A stretch of DNA of 64,000 nt from CALBRZ01 sp964511065 (GTDB lineage: Bacteria; Planctomycetota; Planctomycetia; Pirellulales; S012-138). Made by a program: the position numbers and the translations under genes. The notes under the pieces are model-generated. The model worked only from the letters and a program-made list of their open reading frames with translations, made no database searches and was not told where the DNA came from. How positions within the stretch are numbered: position 1 is the stretch's first letter; each line of letters begins with the position of its first letter. Positions 1 through 9,503 of this stretch are shown one piece after another. The stretch lies in assembly GCA_964511065.1 (NCBI GenBank), contig CAZEEG010000002.1, positions 1 through 64,000 of the forward strand, given 5' to 3'.

Positions 1-327
1 TTCGATCTCTTCCTTGGCATGGATACCGAGGTCTTTGCAGACTTCGACCTCAACCGGCAAACCGTGCGTATCCCAGCCCGCCTTGCGCTCGCAGCGGTAG
101 CCGCGCATGGTCCGGTAGCGGGGAAACAGGTCCTTGATGGCCCGCGTGAGGCAGTGGCCCGGGTGCGGCAGGCCATTAGCCGTGGGAGGGCCTTCGTAAA
201 AGACAAACTTTGGCCTGCCTTCCCGTTGTGCCAGCGACTTCTCGTAAATCCGCTTTTCCTCCCACAACTCCAGAATCTGCTGCTCGAGCGTGGGGAAGTG
301 GACGTTGCTTTCGACGGGACGAAACAT
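1..327 (-). CDS. ileS: Isoleucyl-tRNA synthetase, N-terminal fragment (cut by window edge)
   Basis: Charges tRNA-Ile with isoleucine in the cytoplasm. Only the first 109 residues are in the window; the frame runs open off the left edge. The fragment carries the class I catalytic-core start: FVFYEGPPTANGLPHPGH, with HPGH at residues 55-58 as the HIGH motif, followed by KAGWDTHGLPVEVEV. These signatures, and the phrase FPRYRTMRGY, match the long eukaryote-like (type 2) IleRS rather than the E. coli-like type, which has 'DGPPYANG..HIGH'. The ATG at 325-327 is the natural start for the family. No convincing Shine-Dalgarno sequence precedes it. Identity is firm from motif content; the type assignment is inferred from the motifs alone. 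Confidence 0.93.
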   Translation of the reverse strand, partial: MFRPVESNVHFPTLEQQILELWEEKRIYEKSLAQREGRPKFVFYEGPPTANGLPHPGHCLTRAIKDLFPRYRTMRGYRCERKAGWDTHGLPVEVEVCKDLGIHAKEEIE

Positions 328-712
328 GCGAGGCAGACAATTCGAGATTTAAGAGTGAAACTTCATTCCTGGACCACACGCCGCGCGGCGAATGCTGCTT
401 CTCCGCTCCCCAAAAGGGCGCGGCAGGGTCGGCACAAGCCGTGGGCATTTGGCCCCGCGAGCGCGGTGACGGCCCCCCCTCCGGGGCGACACCTTTAAGC
501 CCGGCAAACCAAACCAGAAATAGACCACGCAGCCCTCGGCTTTGCAATGGCGGCCGATGGGCTTGTGGCCGGCCAAGCAGCGCAACCGCCAATGAAGCGG
601 CCCCCGAAACCTCCATAAAGACAGTTCCGGGGGCGCGCAGGTTCTCAGCGAGGCGGGCCAGGTGCTACGCCATGGCGGCCATGTCGCGGCTTCGCTGTCC
701 GGCAAGGATTAC
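328..712. other. Gene-free spacer between ileS and the DUF1559 gene
   Basis: No open frame here resembles a known protein. Overlapping frames on both strands are low-complexity, Arg/Pro/Ala-rich products of high GC. The one structured element is an inverted repeat at 600-634. Since the DUF1559 gene reads leftward into this stretch, it should hold that gene's transcription end and the ileS promoter, but no clear -35/-10 pair was found. Confidence 0.5.
600..634 (-). terminator. Hairpin downstream of the DUF1559 gene
   Basis: Arms GCCCCCGAAAC (600-610) and GTTCCGGGGGC (624-634) pair over 10 of 11 positions around a 13-nt loop. The hairpin lies about 80 nt past the stop codon of the leftward gene. 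There is no U-run on either side, so this is a candidate transcription end or RNA-stabilising structure, not a canonical intrinsic terminator. Confidence 0.35.
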
Positions 713-2329
713 TTAATCATTCTTCAGGCGGAGGAACGGGGCCAGCATCCCGGGCAATTCGGCATCATGGATGCTCATCCGGGCGCCGTAGCCATCGCAG
801 AAGATGGCCAGGAAGACATTGTTTGGCCGGAGGTGCCCCAGTCCGGAGGGCAGTTCCTTGCCGGCCTCAATCGGCAAATCGTCGGGCCTGGTCCAGAACA
901 CCGCGCGGTCGGCATCTGCTTCGACGGCCAATATCGAATTGCTGGCGCCGACCAGGCTGACGATGTCGTTCAAGGAACGCGGTACCCGTTTCTCGTAAAT
1001 GGTTCCAGGGCCTACGACCACCTGGTACACGGTCTTGCTGTCCGAGGGAACATTGGGGCTTTGATATACCTCCGGCATCTGCTCGATCAGCTTGCGGTTG
1101 TGTGGGCTGTCCCAAGGTTCATCGAGCTTGAACTGCGCGTAGAGTTCCTGCTGCTCCAGGTACGGCAGCAGATGGACCCGCCAACTGAGCAGTGGTTTGC
1201 CGTCGTCGTCCACGCTATACCGCGGAGGAAGCTTGCCGTCGTGGCGGTCGGAATAGAGGTGACAGGCGATGACGATCTGCTTGAGGTTGTTTAATGATGT
1301 GCTCGCTCGCGCCGATTCCCGTGCCGCCTGGATGGCGGGAAATAAGGTTGCCATGGCGAAGCCTAAGGCGGCGGTATGCAGACCTTTCTCCGATTCCCAA
1401 GACAGCCTGTTGCCTTGACGCTGGGGTGCCAATGCGACCGCGAAGCTGTCGGCCAGCCGCTTTGAATAGCGGGCGGCGGCCTGGTCCACCGGATCATCGC
1501 TTTCCAGTGCGGTCTGCAGATTGCCGTTGACCTGCGTCTGGAGCACTCGCAGGCCCGAATCAACCAGCGCTTGCAACTTATCGGTAGCCTGTTCGTCGGC
1601 GCCCTCAACTTGCAGGTGTGTCTCCAGGTTCTCACCCAAGATGACGGACAACTGCACGTGGTCGATCAGCGAAGGAAGATCGCGAACTGCGGCAAACGGA
1701 GGAGGAAGCTCCGGTGCCATGGCCAGCAACTCGTTGAGGTTCTCGCGAACCGGTGCCGTCTCAATCACCGCGGCCACGTGCGATTCACTCAAGGACGCCA
1801 GGCGAGTTTGAAGGCTGCTGGGCTCGGCCATGGCGGCGGCCTTCATCCGCGTCAAGGTGGCCTGGGGCGCAACCAGGATGCGATTGCCTTCCACCGCTGC
1901 GATGCGCGGCCAAATCGCCCGCAACAGCGGATTGTTGGCCACGCCAGCTTCTGGCGGAATCTCCTGCAGCATCGGCAGGATGGTGCTGGCATCGACCGGT
2001 TCGGTGAACTCGACCACCACCCCATACCCGGGCGGAAGCGGCGGAGCGATCGGTCCCTGGACGAACGCCACCACGCGGCTGACCTTGGCCGGATCGATGC
2101 CAAAGTCGCGGAGCATGGCTGCCTGGATGACCTCCAGAGGCAGTACTTGCAGGGCCTCGACCTGGAACATGGTCGCCGGTTGGGTCGTTACGGCCCCGAA
2201 CGCGTCCGGTGGAATGTAACGTATGGCGCCAGGAACGACCGGCTGCTGGGCGTTTGCCTGCGGCACGCCCCCAACCACCAGCCAGAACAACAGGAACGCA
2301 GCCGCCATCGGCCGATGTGCGAAACGCAT
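713..2329 (-). CDS. Exported DUF1559 (SBP_bac_10) domain protein
   Basis: A 538-residue protein of unknown biochemical role from a family greatly expanded in planctomycetes. It begins MRFAHRPMAAAFLLFWLVVG, a typical Sec signal peptide ending near AQQP; the open frame extends further upstream but that part is high-GC noise, so the ATG at 2327-2329 is preferred. About 300 residues of alpha/beta sequence follow, without a motif I recognise. The DUF1559 block starts near residue 320 with LFPAIQAARESARAS, then NNLKQI, and continues with SWRVHLLPYLEQ.ELY and WDSPHN, all family hallmarks. Classic members carry a pilin-like N-methylation helix at the N-terminus; here the LFPAIQAARE segment is internal, behind a long extra domain. 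Probably periplasmic or surface-located. Confidence 0.85.
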   Translation of the reverse strand: MRFAHRPMAAAFLLFWLVVGGVPQANAQQPVVPGAIRYIPPDAFGAVTTQPATMFQVEALQVLPLEVIQAAMLRDFGIDPAKVSRVVAFVQGPIAPPLPPGYGVVVEFTEPVDASTILPMLQEIPPEAGVANNPLLRAIWPRIAAVEGNRILVAPQATLTRMKAAAMAEPSSLQTRLASLSESHVAAVIETAPVRENLNELLAMAPELPPPFAAVRDLPSLIDHVQLSVILGENLETHLQVEGADEQATDKLQALVDSGLRVLQTQVNGNLQTALESDDPVDQAAARYSKRLADSFAVALAPQRQGNRLSWESEKGLHTAALGFAMATLFPAIQAARESARASTSLNNLKQIVIACHLYSDRHDGKLPPRYSVDDDGKPLLSWRVHLLPYLEQQELYAQFKLDEPWDSPHNRKLIEQMPEVYQSPNVPSDSKTVYQVVVGPGTIYEKRVPRSLNDIVSLVGASNSILAVEADADRAVFWTRPDDLPIEAGKELPSGLGHLRPNNVFLAIFCDGYGARMSIHDAELPGMLAPFLRLKND

Positions 2330-2776
2330 GACAGGTACCCCATTTTTTTCTCGGGCAAGAAGTGTGCGAAAGCCCCCGGTTAGGAGAGGGAGGTGCAGTT
2401 TACCCAAAGTTGAGTGCGGGAACCACGCCCGGTACGAGGCAAAACGAAATGGATGTCGGCGCTGACTCTGGCTGCCGCTTTCGCAACATGCGGCAGCAGC
2501 GGAGGGGAGCCGTCGTTTAGCTGGCGGACGTCCTCTACGAAGCGGCTGCGTGAGCGCCGCAGTGCCCCCCCAAGACAAGGCCCGGAAACAGCAAGGCCCT
2601 CCACCGCCCGACGGCGCGGGCGATGGAGGGCCGCTTGCGTGCAAACCTGATGCTGGAAGAAAGCTTAAGCTGCGTTCTCGATGACCCGCGGTCGGGCAGC
2701 CTCGAAGGCTGTGATACCGCTACCGAACTCGGCTATGGCACACCCAGCTTGTGGTGGATCACTCCCTGCCAGCCGA
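2330..2776. other. Spacer with two hairpins, no gene
   Basis: Sits between two leftward genes. It contains a small perfect hairpin at 2697-2711 (CAGCCT, loop CGA, AGGCTG), 65 nt past the stop of the coiled-coil gene, and the strong hairpin at 2595-2632. No coding region is supported. The segment 2690-2770 looked superficially like a structured RNA but does not match 5S or another RNA I know. Confidence 0.45.
2595..2632 (-). terminator. Strong 16-bp hairpin, probable transcription end
   Basis: Arms GGCCCTCCACCGCCCG (2595-2610) and CGGGCGATGGAGGGCC (2617-2632) pair at 15 of 16 positions around a 6-nt loop. It lies about 145 nt downstream of the leftward coiled-coil gene. On the minus strand the stem is followed by TTGCTGTTTCC, which is only moderately T-rich. 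Confidence 0.55.
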
Positions 2777-4186
2777 CTAATACGCCGAGCCGTTGTTGAT
2801 CGCGGCCGCGGGCGGACGCCGCGGGCGGAACGTACCCGACTTCGGCGGCGGATTGGAGAACCGCTTGTCGCGCTGGTTATCCATGAAGTCTGCCGGCTGG
2901 GATTGGGCACCGTACTCCACAAAGCGGCTGTTGGGCACGTAGCCCACATGGTCGATAAACTTTTCGAGCGCCAACACGGGAATACCCATCTTCGAAGCGT
3001 TGGCGCGGAGGTCCGAATAATCCTCGATGCGGCCCTTGGGAGGTTCTCCCACGATCAGGTACCGCGTCTGCGGGGTCAATTCGCCCGTCACCGCGCCATC
3101 GGCTCCCAGCCAGGCGTCGATCACGCCGTTGTTCATTCGGACCAGGTCGCGAATGATTTCCTCATCGGGTTGGCCGTCCTTGTCGATGTCCATCACCCCG
3201 GCAAAGGCGAAGTGCTCTGAACGTCCTGCGTGCCAGATCGGCGTGTAGATCAGATCGCCAGGCAGGATCGGGTTGGCCAAGTCGTCTTCCAGGATACGGG
3301 CTTCCGCCAGGTTCTCGCCGAGAACCTTAATCACTTCGATGGCAGCCTTGCTGTCGCCTTGGGCAACGCCGTTGCCGTTGGACGCAAACACGGAGAACTT
3401 CACCAGCGGCTTGAGGTAGTCGGCCGAACCGCGGTTGATCCACACCGTGCGGTTGCGCTGGTTCACCCAGCGAATCTCGCCATCGGGAATCTCGGGGGTG
3501 GGATTGCTAAGTTGATTGACTTCATTCCGGAGGTCGTGAACGTCCGACTCCAGCTTGCTGACCTTCTTTTGGTAATCCTGGTTAGCATCGGCCAACTTGC
3601 GGTTGATCTCGTCCAGTTCGGCCTGCTTCTCGGCGATTTGGCGGACCAGGTCATCCTTTTGGCTGACGAGTTGCCGTTCCGTTTCCTGGAATCCACCGGC
3701 GGTGGTCGCAAAATCGTTGGCCTTCCGATCGAACTCGGCCTTCACCTGGCCCAGGCGGCCCTGGTTGCCGGCTTCCAGGGCGTCAAACTTCTTGGTCATT
3801 TCGGCCAGCTTCACCTGCTCGGCCAACAATGCTTGATGCTGCTGGATGATCGCTGCCTGCTGCATCTCCAGGGCGTGCCGGTAGAACTGTTTGTCTTGCG
3901 GGTACGAGGCGGCGTACTTCCGCATGTCGTCGGCAAAGACCTGCTTGACGTCGTCGAGCGAGGTTTCCGGGTCCACGCCGACCAATGTTTTCAACTCGCG
4001 AATCTCGTCCACGGCCGTGCGCTGCCCAGCCAGGGCCGTGCGGGCCTCACCCTGTGCGGCCGCGGTGAGTTGCCGTGCTTTCGAGTACTCGTTGAAGAAA
4101 TAGAAGGTGGTAATGCTCAGCGTGATCGTCAGAAACGCAAAGATGATGACTGCGATCTGAAGACCTTGGCTTTCACTTTTGGCCAT
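2777..4186 (-). CDS. Membrane-anchored coiled-coil protein, unknown function
   Basis: A 469-residue protein not assigned to a named family. Residues about 9-31 form one membrane segment (LQIAVIIFAFLTITLSITTF) close to the N-terminus, so the bulk probably lies outside the membrane with a short cytoplasmic tail. Residues about 105-230 are heptad-like and charged (Gln/Lys/Glu-rich), predicting a long coiled coil. The remainder is globular, and near residue 390 the stretch TRYLIVGEPP...MGIPVLALEKFIDHVGY resembles the core of a BRCT-like fold; that is a weak resemblance. The C-terminal tail is Pro/Arg-rich. An upstream GGAG about 10 nt before the ATG supports the start. Could act as a structural or scaffold envelope protein; function is not inferable. 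Confidence 0.75.
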   Translation of the reverse strand: MAKSESQGLQIAVIIFAFLTITLSITTFYFFNEYSKARQLTAAAQGEARTALAGQRTAVDEIRELKTLVGVDPETSLDDVKQVFADDMRKYAASYPQDKQFYRHALEMQQAAIIQQHQALLAEQVKLAEMTKKFDALEAGNQGRLGQVKAEFDRKANDFATTAGGFQETERQLVSQKDDLVRQIAEKQAELDEINRKLADANQDYQKKVSKLESDVHDLRNEVNQLSNPTPEIPDGEIRWVNQRNRTVWINRGSADYLKPLVKFSVFASNGNGVAQGDSKAAIEVIKVLGENLAEARILEDDLANPILPGDLIYTPIWHAGRSEHFAFAGVMDIDKDGQPDEEIIRDLVRMNNGVIDAWLGADGAVTGELTPQTRYLIVGEPPKGRIEDYSDLRANASKMGIPVLALEKFIDHVGYVPNSRFVEYGAQSQPADFMDNQRDKRFSNPPPKSGTFRPRRPPAAAINNGSAY

Positions 4187-5063
4187 GGTTCAACAACTCC
4201 GCGGCGATTCGGTACTGTTCCGTTGAGGTAGGACGATTCCACGACCTGAGTGGGACGTGAGCGAGGAGGCGTGGCGTGGAGCGACCCAAAGACAGGATAA
4301 CGATCCGGCTCCAAGCGGCGGCAATCGTTATGGTTTGAGTCTAAACGTCGCCTGTGCCAGTGTCAACGAAATTGGCGCAGTATCGCGGTTTTCGTCGCCG
4401 TTCTTGCCCAGGGGGGTGCTGATACCCCACGGCCACCGTGCTGGGTTCACCGGGGGGAAGGATACCGCTTGCCAGTTCATGTAAGGGGCGGGCTACCACT
4501 CCCCTGCGAAACATTGGTTTTCCCCCCGATGGTGCCAGCACACCCTGCCACTTCCCCTCCTGAATTCAACCGAAGCAGCATTGCGTGCGACCTCGTCCTG
4601 ATGCCTGCATAGCGCATGACTGCCTCCTTGCCTTTCGATCGCCAAAATGCGACGGATTCTGCGGGAAAACCGAAGACTTGCCACCCAAGTGCTGCGATGA
4701 CCAGAAGCGCGCAACGGCAACGTGCAGTATCAGCTTTTTCTTGCGCAAGGCGGCCACTGCATTGCTTGGTAATTAGCGACCACTGGGACAACCAGGGGTT
4801 CTACGGACACCTGGCAGAACCTCGCCCGGCGGTTTTCGACCGGCGCAGCACAGCGGGCCGATCACGACAACTCCCTAGCCCTAGAAGATTTACTTTCGCT
4901 GACCACCCCCTATACTTAGGGGGCCGGTGGCCACAACGTGTCCGCATGATTGCCCTGCACGGAGGCAAATCCGCACCCGTGGCGTGTCGGAATATGCACT
5001 TCGACAAGGGAGCAACGATCCATGGAGCAACCATCCATAGGATCAAGCTGACTAGGGGGGCTT
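4187..5063. other. Long divergent intergenic region, no gene
   Basis: 877 bases between a leftward and a rightward gene. Several short frames occur on both strands, but none has a plausible ribosome site, composition or family resemblance. The supported signal is a sigma-70-like promoter near 4889-4916 facing comEC. A short phrase at 4665-4685 (GGAAAAC.GAAGACTT) recurs at 14541-14561. Confidence 0.5.
4889..4916 (+). promoter_or_regulatory. Sigma-70-like promoter upstream of comEC
   Basis: TTTACT (4889-4894), a 16-bp spacer, then TATACT (4911-4916). The predicted leader to the comEC start is about 140 nt. Judged by consensus similarity only. Confidence 0.5.
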
Positions 5064-7676
5064 GTGGTCGTGGCGTCGGCACCTACCGCACCGATAAAGC
5101 CTCCGCTGGACGTTGCACCAGCAAACGCTGGACAAGGCACCAGGCCCGGCGGCGGTTTAGGGCAGCCACCACTTCGGCCGCGGGCAGCGAGCAATCGGCA
5201 CCCGCTGATGTGGGTTCTCGCGGCGGTCGCTTTCGGGATTGCTCTCGATACCTGGTTGAGCATTGCATGGGGCATCTGGATGGCCGGTGCTTCGGCGCTA
5301 CTGGCCATCTGGCTCGTTACCTGGAGGAGAAAGCACCGCCAAGTTGTTTCTGCCGTGCTCATTCTTTCGGGAGCAGCCACCTGGGGCGGCGGCTGGAACC
5401 ATCTGCATTGGCACTTGTTTGCCGCGGACGATCTTTCCAATGTCCTCACCGGGGACGATCAGCCCGCCGCAATTCGGGCCATTGCCCGAGCGGCGCCCCG
5501 TTGGCATCCTACGCCGGCCTACAATCCACTGCGAGCGATTCCCTCCAGCGAAAGCAGTCGCTTGGAGGTTGAAGCCACCGCGATTCGGGACGGCAATCGC
5601 TGGGTACCGGCCAGCGGCCTTGGCGTCTTGAGCGTCAGCGGCCATCTATCCGGCGTTCAAGCAGGCGACCACTTGGAGCTTTTCTGCCGGGCCAGGCGAA
5701 CCATTCCGTCTTCGAACCCGGGCGACTTGGATTTCGCCGACCATGCCCGGGCTGATCGCGTCACGTTCTCGCTGCGGTGCACCTATCCCGAGTGTGTGCG
5801 GGTGATCGAAACCGGCTCGCCGTGGCAACTCCAAAGACTATTCGATTGGATGCAAAGGTATGGCAGTGCGCGGCTGCGGGAGCAGTTGGGCGAACAACAG
5901 TCGGCCCTAGGTTGCGCCATGCTGCTGGGCGCTCGCGAACAACTGGACTTTAGCCGCACGGAAGCCTTCTTTCGCACCAATACGATTCATTTTCTGGCTA
6001 TCTCGGGCCTGCACGTTGGCATCCTGGGCGGCAGCCTGTTGTACTTGCTGCGTTGGGGCTTGCTGCCGCGCCGCCTGGCACTGGGGCTGGTGGCTGCGTT
6101 TTCGGTCCTTTATGCAACCATGACGGGGGCCGATCCGTCAGCCATGCGGGCGGCCAGCCTGGTGGTGCTCGTTTGCCTGGCGCTGCTGCTGGAGCGCCCT
6201 TCGCTGGCTTTTAACTGCCTGGCGGCGGCCGGACTGTACATCCTGTGGCGCAACCCGGCCGACCTGTACCGGATTGGGCCGCAGCTTTCGTTCCTGGCGG
6301 TGGGAACCCTGATCTGGTTTGGCCCCCATTGGCTGCGGTGGCAACATCGCGATGCCCTCGAACGCCTGGTGGCCGCGCACCGGCCGTTGCCCCTGAAAGC
6401 CGCCGTTGGACTTTACCGTTGGTGGCTCCGGGGAACCTTGGTGACGGCCGTGGTTTGGGCGACCACACTGCCGGTTATCATGATGCAGTTTCACCTGATT
6501 TCCCCCGTGGCGATTCTGCTCAGCCCGCTGCTGACGGTCCCCATTGCCGTCGCGCTGTTGACCGGATTTGGACTCCTGCTGTTGGGCTGGCTTTGGCAGC
6601 CGCTGGCAAGCATCCTGGCCCTGTTCTGCCACGGCAACTTGTACGTGATCGACACGCTGGTCCATTGGGGGAGTCGATTGCCCGGCAGCCACTACTGGAT
6701 TGCCGGGCCGGCGCCGTGGCTGGTCGCAGTGTTTTACGCAGGGGTACTGGGCTGGGCCGCATCGCCGCGATTTCCCCGCAAGTGCCAACTGGGCCTGGGG
6801 CTTCTGGCCGCATGGTGTGTGGCTTGGATTGCGCCATCGCTGCTGCCGACCCGCCACGCGCCACGACTGGAATGTACTTTTCTCTCGATGGGGCACGGCT
6901 GCGCCGTCGTCCTGCATTTGCCCGATGGGCGAACCGTGCTCTACGATGCGGGCCGCCTGGGTTCGCCGGCGGGAGCAGCCCGCAGCGTGGCCTCCTACCT
7001 GTGGTCGCGAGGGCTCACGCGGTTGGACGCCGTGGTGATTTCTCACGCCGATGTCGATCACTACAACGCCCTGCCTCAACTCTTGGAGCAGTTCGACGTG
7101 GGGGCCGTGTATGTGTCGCCCGTAATGTGGAACCCTCCCGGCGCCACCAGCCGTCAAGGTTCACCAGGCGATGATTCGTCTGCCCGGCGGGTTCTGCGGT
7201 GGGCCATTGAGAACGCCAAGGTTCCATGGATCGAAGCCTGGGACAAGCACACCCCCTTGGCTGGTGGTGCGGGAGTGCGGCTGGAATTTCTTCATCCCGG
7301 CCGTGATGGTGTGATCGGCAGCGACAACGCCAACAGCCTGGTACTGCTGGTGGAATACCAGGGGCGGCGCATCCTGCTAACGGGCGACCTGGAAGGCCCC
7401 GGATTGGAAGCCCTGTTTGCACAGGAACCGATCGACTGCGACCTGGTCTTGGCCCCGCATCACGGCAGTCGCCGTAGCGATCCTCCCGGCTTCGCCGCGT
7501 GGTCGCGTCCGGAGTGGGTGGTCATCAGTGGCGGATTCGACCGCGGCGATGCCCAAGTGCTCCACGCGTACCAAAGCCACGGCGCGTGTGTGTTCCATAC
7601 CGCGTACGACGGTGCCGTGACGTTCTGCATCGAAGGCGGCGCAATCAGCGTCTCCTGCTTTTGGCAACGCGAGTGA
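5064..7676 (+). CDS. comEC: ComEC/Rec2-type DNA internalisation protein
   Basis: An 870-residue inner-membrane protein of the ComEC family, the channel thought to carry single-stranded DNA into the cytoplasm during natural transformation. The order is full length and typical: a short cytoplasmic tail, membrane segments from about residue 48, a soluble N-terminal DUF4131-like portion, the Competence domain with its hallmark ISGLHVGI near residues 312-320, many further membrane helices, and a C-terminal metallo-beta-lactamase-like domain with ISHADVDHYNAL near 658-669 and APHHGSR near 798. Those His/Asp clusters are the family's metal ligands. It starts with GTG at 5064 behind an AGGGGGG tract. 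No other competence genes are in the window, so a role in DNA uptake rests on family knowledge. Confidence 0.9.
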   Translation: MVVASAPTAPIKPPLDVAPANAGQGTRPGGGLGQPPLRPRAASNRHPLMWVLAAVAFGIALDTWLSIAWGIWMAGASALLAIWLVTWRRKHRQVVSAVLILSGAATWGGGWNHLHWHLFAADDLSNVLTGDDQPAAIRAIARAAPRWHPTPAYNPLRAIPSSESSRLEVEATAIRDGNRWVPASGLGVLSVSGHLSGVQAGDHLELFCRARRTIPSSNPGDLDFADHARADRVTFSLRCTYPECVRVIETGSPWQLQRLFDWMQRYGSARLREQLGEQQSALGCAMLLGAREQLDFSRTEAFFRTNTIHFLAISGLHVGILGGSLLYLLRWGLLPRRLALGLVAAFSVLYATMTGADPSAMRAASLVVLVCLALLLERPSLAFNCLAAAGLYILWRNPADLYRIGPQLSFLAVGTLIWFGPHWLRWQHRDALERLVAAHRPLPLKAAVGLYRWWLRGTLVTAVVWATTLPVIMMQFHLISPVAILLSPLLTVPIAVALLTGFGLLLLGWLWQPLASILALFCHGNLYVIDTLVHWGSRLPGSHYWIAGPAPWLVAVFYAGVLGWAASPRFPRKCQLGLGLLAAWCVAWIAPSLLPTRHAPRLECTFLSMGHGCAVVLHLPDGRTVLYDAGRLGSPAGAARSVASYLWSRGLTRLDAVVISHADVDHYNALPQLLEQFDVGAVYVSPVMWNPPGATSRQGSPGDDSSARRVLRWAIENAKVPWIEAWDKHTPLAGGAGVRLEFLHPGRDGVIGSDNANSLVLLVEYQGRRILLTGDLEGPGLEALFAQEPIDCDLVLAPHHGSRRSDPPGFAAWSRPEWVVISGGFDRGDAQVLHAYQSHGACVFHTAYDGAVTFCIEGGAISVSCFWQRE

Positions 7677-7960
7677 ATCTGTGGCGTCGCTGGGGGGGCC
7701 GACTTATACTAGGGCCGCAATCGCGGCGGCCGCGCGGACGTATCATGCGGTGCCTGCGTGCCACTGCGAGATTACGATGTGCCGCTGCCGTCGCACACCG
7801 TGCGGCGCAGGATGGCTGTGCCGTCACGGCCCACCGCTACCGCCAGACTCTGGGAAATGCAGGCTCTATGCGGGGGGAGCGATCGGCCGAGAGCGGCGCA
7901 CGAATCCGTAGCCTTATTCGGGATCATCTATTTGCGGGGCAAACCAGGAGTGCGTTCAAG

Positions 7961-9277
7961 ATGAGCAATCGGATCCAGACCAACCGCCGCGACTTTCTGA
8001 AAACCTCGGCCGCCGTTGGCTTTTGCGTGTGGACGTCAACGGCCCTGGCCGAGAGCAAGTCGGCCAACGAGCAGATCAACTTCGCCTGCATCGGCGTAGG
8101 TGGCAAAGGCAGCAGCGATACGGACGATGCCGGCCGGCATGGCAATGTCGTGGCATTGTGCGATATCGACGAGAACCGCCTGGAGGCGAAGGCCAAGGCA
8201 TTCCCCAAAGCGAAGAAGTACACCGATTTCCGCAAGATGCTCGAGGAGTTGGAAGGCTCCATCGATGCCGTGACGGTCAGCACACCCGACCACACCCACG
8301 CCGTGGCGGCGGCTCGGGCCCTGCGGATGGGCAAGCATGTCTTCTGTCAAAAGCCCTTGACCCATTCCGTGCATGAAGCCCGGTTACTGGGCGAACTGGC
8401 CGCCAAGAATGGCCTGGCGACCCAGATGGGGAACCAGGGCACGGCCAGTTCTGCACTGCGCACTGCCGCTGCTCAGATTCAAGCCGGCGCTGTCGGCAAT
8501 GTGAAGGAAGTCCACGTGTGGACCAACCGCGCCGGCGGATGGTGGAAGCAGGGGGTCGAGCGTCCGACCGATACGCCAGAGGTGCCCAAGCACGTTCACT
8601 GGGACTTGTTCCTGGGCCCCGCGCCCAAGCGTCCCTACCACCCGGCCTATCATCCGTTTGCATGGCGGGGCTGGTGGGACTTTGGCACCGGAGCGCTGGG
8701 CGACATGGCCTGCCATACCATGAACATGCCGTTCATGGCCCTCGACCTCCGCAATCCGACGGCCGTGTCGGCCGAATCCTCCGGCCACAACAAGGACAGC
8801 TACCCCCTCTGGTCGGTCATCACGTTTGAATTTCCCGCCTCCAACAAGCGGGGACCGCTCAAGCTTACCTGGTACGACGGCGGCAAGTTGCCCCCGGCCG
8901 AGAAGGTTCCCGGCGGCCAGGTCCCCAGCAGCGGGTCGCTGATTATCGGCGACCAGGGGGTGATGTTCTCCCCCGGCGATTATGGCGGAGGCAAGCTGTT
9001 CGATCCCGAGGGCAAACCGATGAAGGGCCCGGAGGTCGAAATCGTTCAATCCCCCGGCCATTTCCAGGAACTGGCCAACGCTATCCGCGGCGGCGCCCCG
9101 GCCGTTTCCAACTTCCCCGACTACGCCAGCCCGCTCACCGAAACAGTGCTGCTGGGTAACCTGGCCGTGTGGGCCGGCACCCGTGTTGAGTGGGATGCCG
9201 AAAAGCTCGTGGCGAAGAACATGCCCGAGTTGGCCCCGCTCATCAAGCATGAGTATCCGCGCGGCTTCGAACTGTAA
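7961..9277 (+). CDS. Tat-exported Gfo/Idh/MocA family oxidoreductase
   Basis: A 438-residue predicted NAD(P)-dependent oxidoreductase, likely acting on a sugar or polyol outside the cytoplasm. The N-terminus carries a twin-arginine signal, RRDFLK at residues 9-14, followed by a hydrophobic stretch and ALAES. The Rossmann start is CIGVGGKG, then VVALCDIDENR, and the family's KPL active-site region appears as GKHVFCQKPLTHSVHEAR. The second half (AWRGWWDFGTGALGDMACHTMN) matches the subgroup multiplied in planctomycetes. The ATG at 7961 is preceded by AGGAG (7945-7949); the frame is open much further upstream but without sense. A TATACT box lies at 7705-7710 in the 284-bp leader region, without a good -35. 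A perfect terminator follows at 9418-9457. The substrate cannot be named from sequence. Confidence 0.88.
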   Translation: MSNRIQTNRRDFLKTSAAVGFCVWTSTALAESKSANEQINFACIGVGGKGSSDTDDAGRHGNVVALCDIDENRLEAKAKAFPKAKKYTDFRKMLEELEGSIDAVTVSTPDHTHAVAAARALRMGKHVFCQKPLTHSVHEARLLGELAAKNGLATQMGNQGTASSALRTAAAQIQAGAVGNVKEVHVWTNRAGGWWKQGVERPTDTPEVPKHVHWDLFLGPAPKRPYHPAYHPFAWRGWWDFGTGALGDMACHTMNMPFMALDLRNPTAVSAESSGHNKDSYPLWSVITFEFPASNKRGPLKLTWYDGGKLPPAEKVPGGQVPSSGSLIIGDQGVMFSPGDYGGGKLFDPEGKPMKGPEVEIVQSPGHFQELANAIRGGAPAVSNFPDYASPLTETVLLGNLAVWAGTRVEWDAEKLVAKNMPELAPLIKHEYPRGFEL

Positions 9278-9417
9278 CCAGCGGCGCCTTTGCCAACAGC
9301 CGCAACTCAGCAGCAATGCCAGGATGCAAGGCTCCCTGGGGAATGCCCCTGAATTAGCAGGTTCGCCAGTGGTGGCCGGTGCAGCCGGCGCACTGTTATC
9401 CCTCGGTTGCATGCAAA

Positions 9418-9457
9418 GGCCCGCGTTTCCCGAGCAATCCTTCGGGAAACGCGGGCC
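9418..9457. terminator. Perfect 15-bp intrinsic terminator between convergent genes
   Basis: GGCCCGCGTTTCCCG (9418-9432) pairs perfectly with CGGGAAACGCGGGCC (9443-9457) around a 10-nt loop. On the plus strand TGTTTCTTG follows. It sits between the rightward oxidoreductase and the leftward repeat-protein gene and could serve both. Confidence 0.8.
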
Positions 9458-9503
9458 TGTTTCTTGTGGTGGCTTGGGTAGCCGCGATCGCGGTCCATCC
9501 GCC

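Noticed and set aside
2690..2770. Structured RNA (5S-like) candidate
   Set aside because: Stems are short, and the conserved 5S loop sequences and paired ends are absent.
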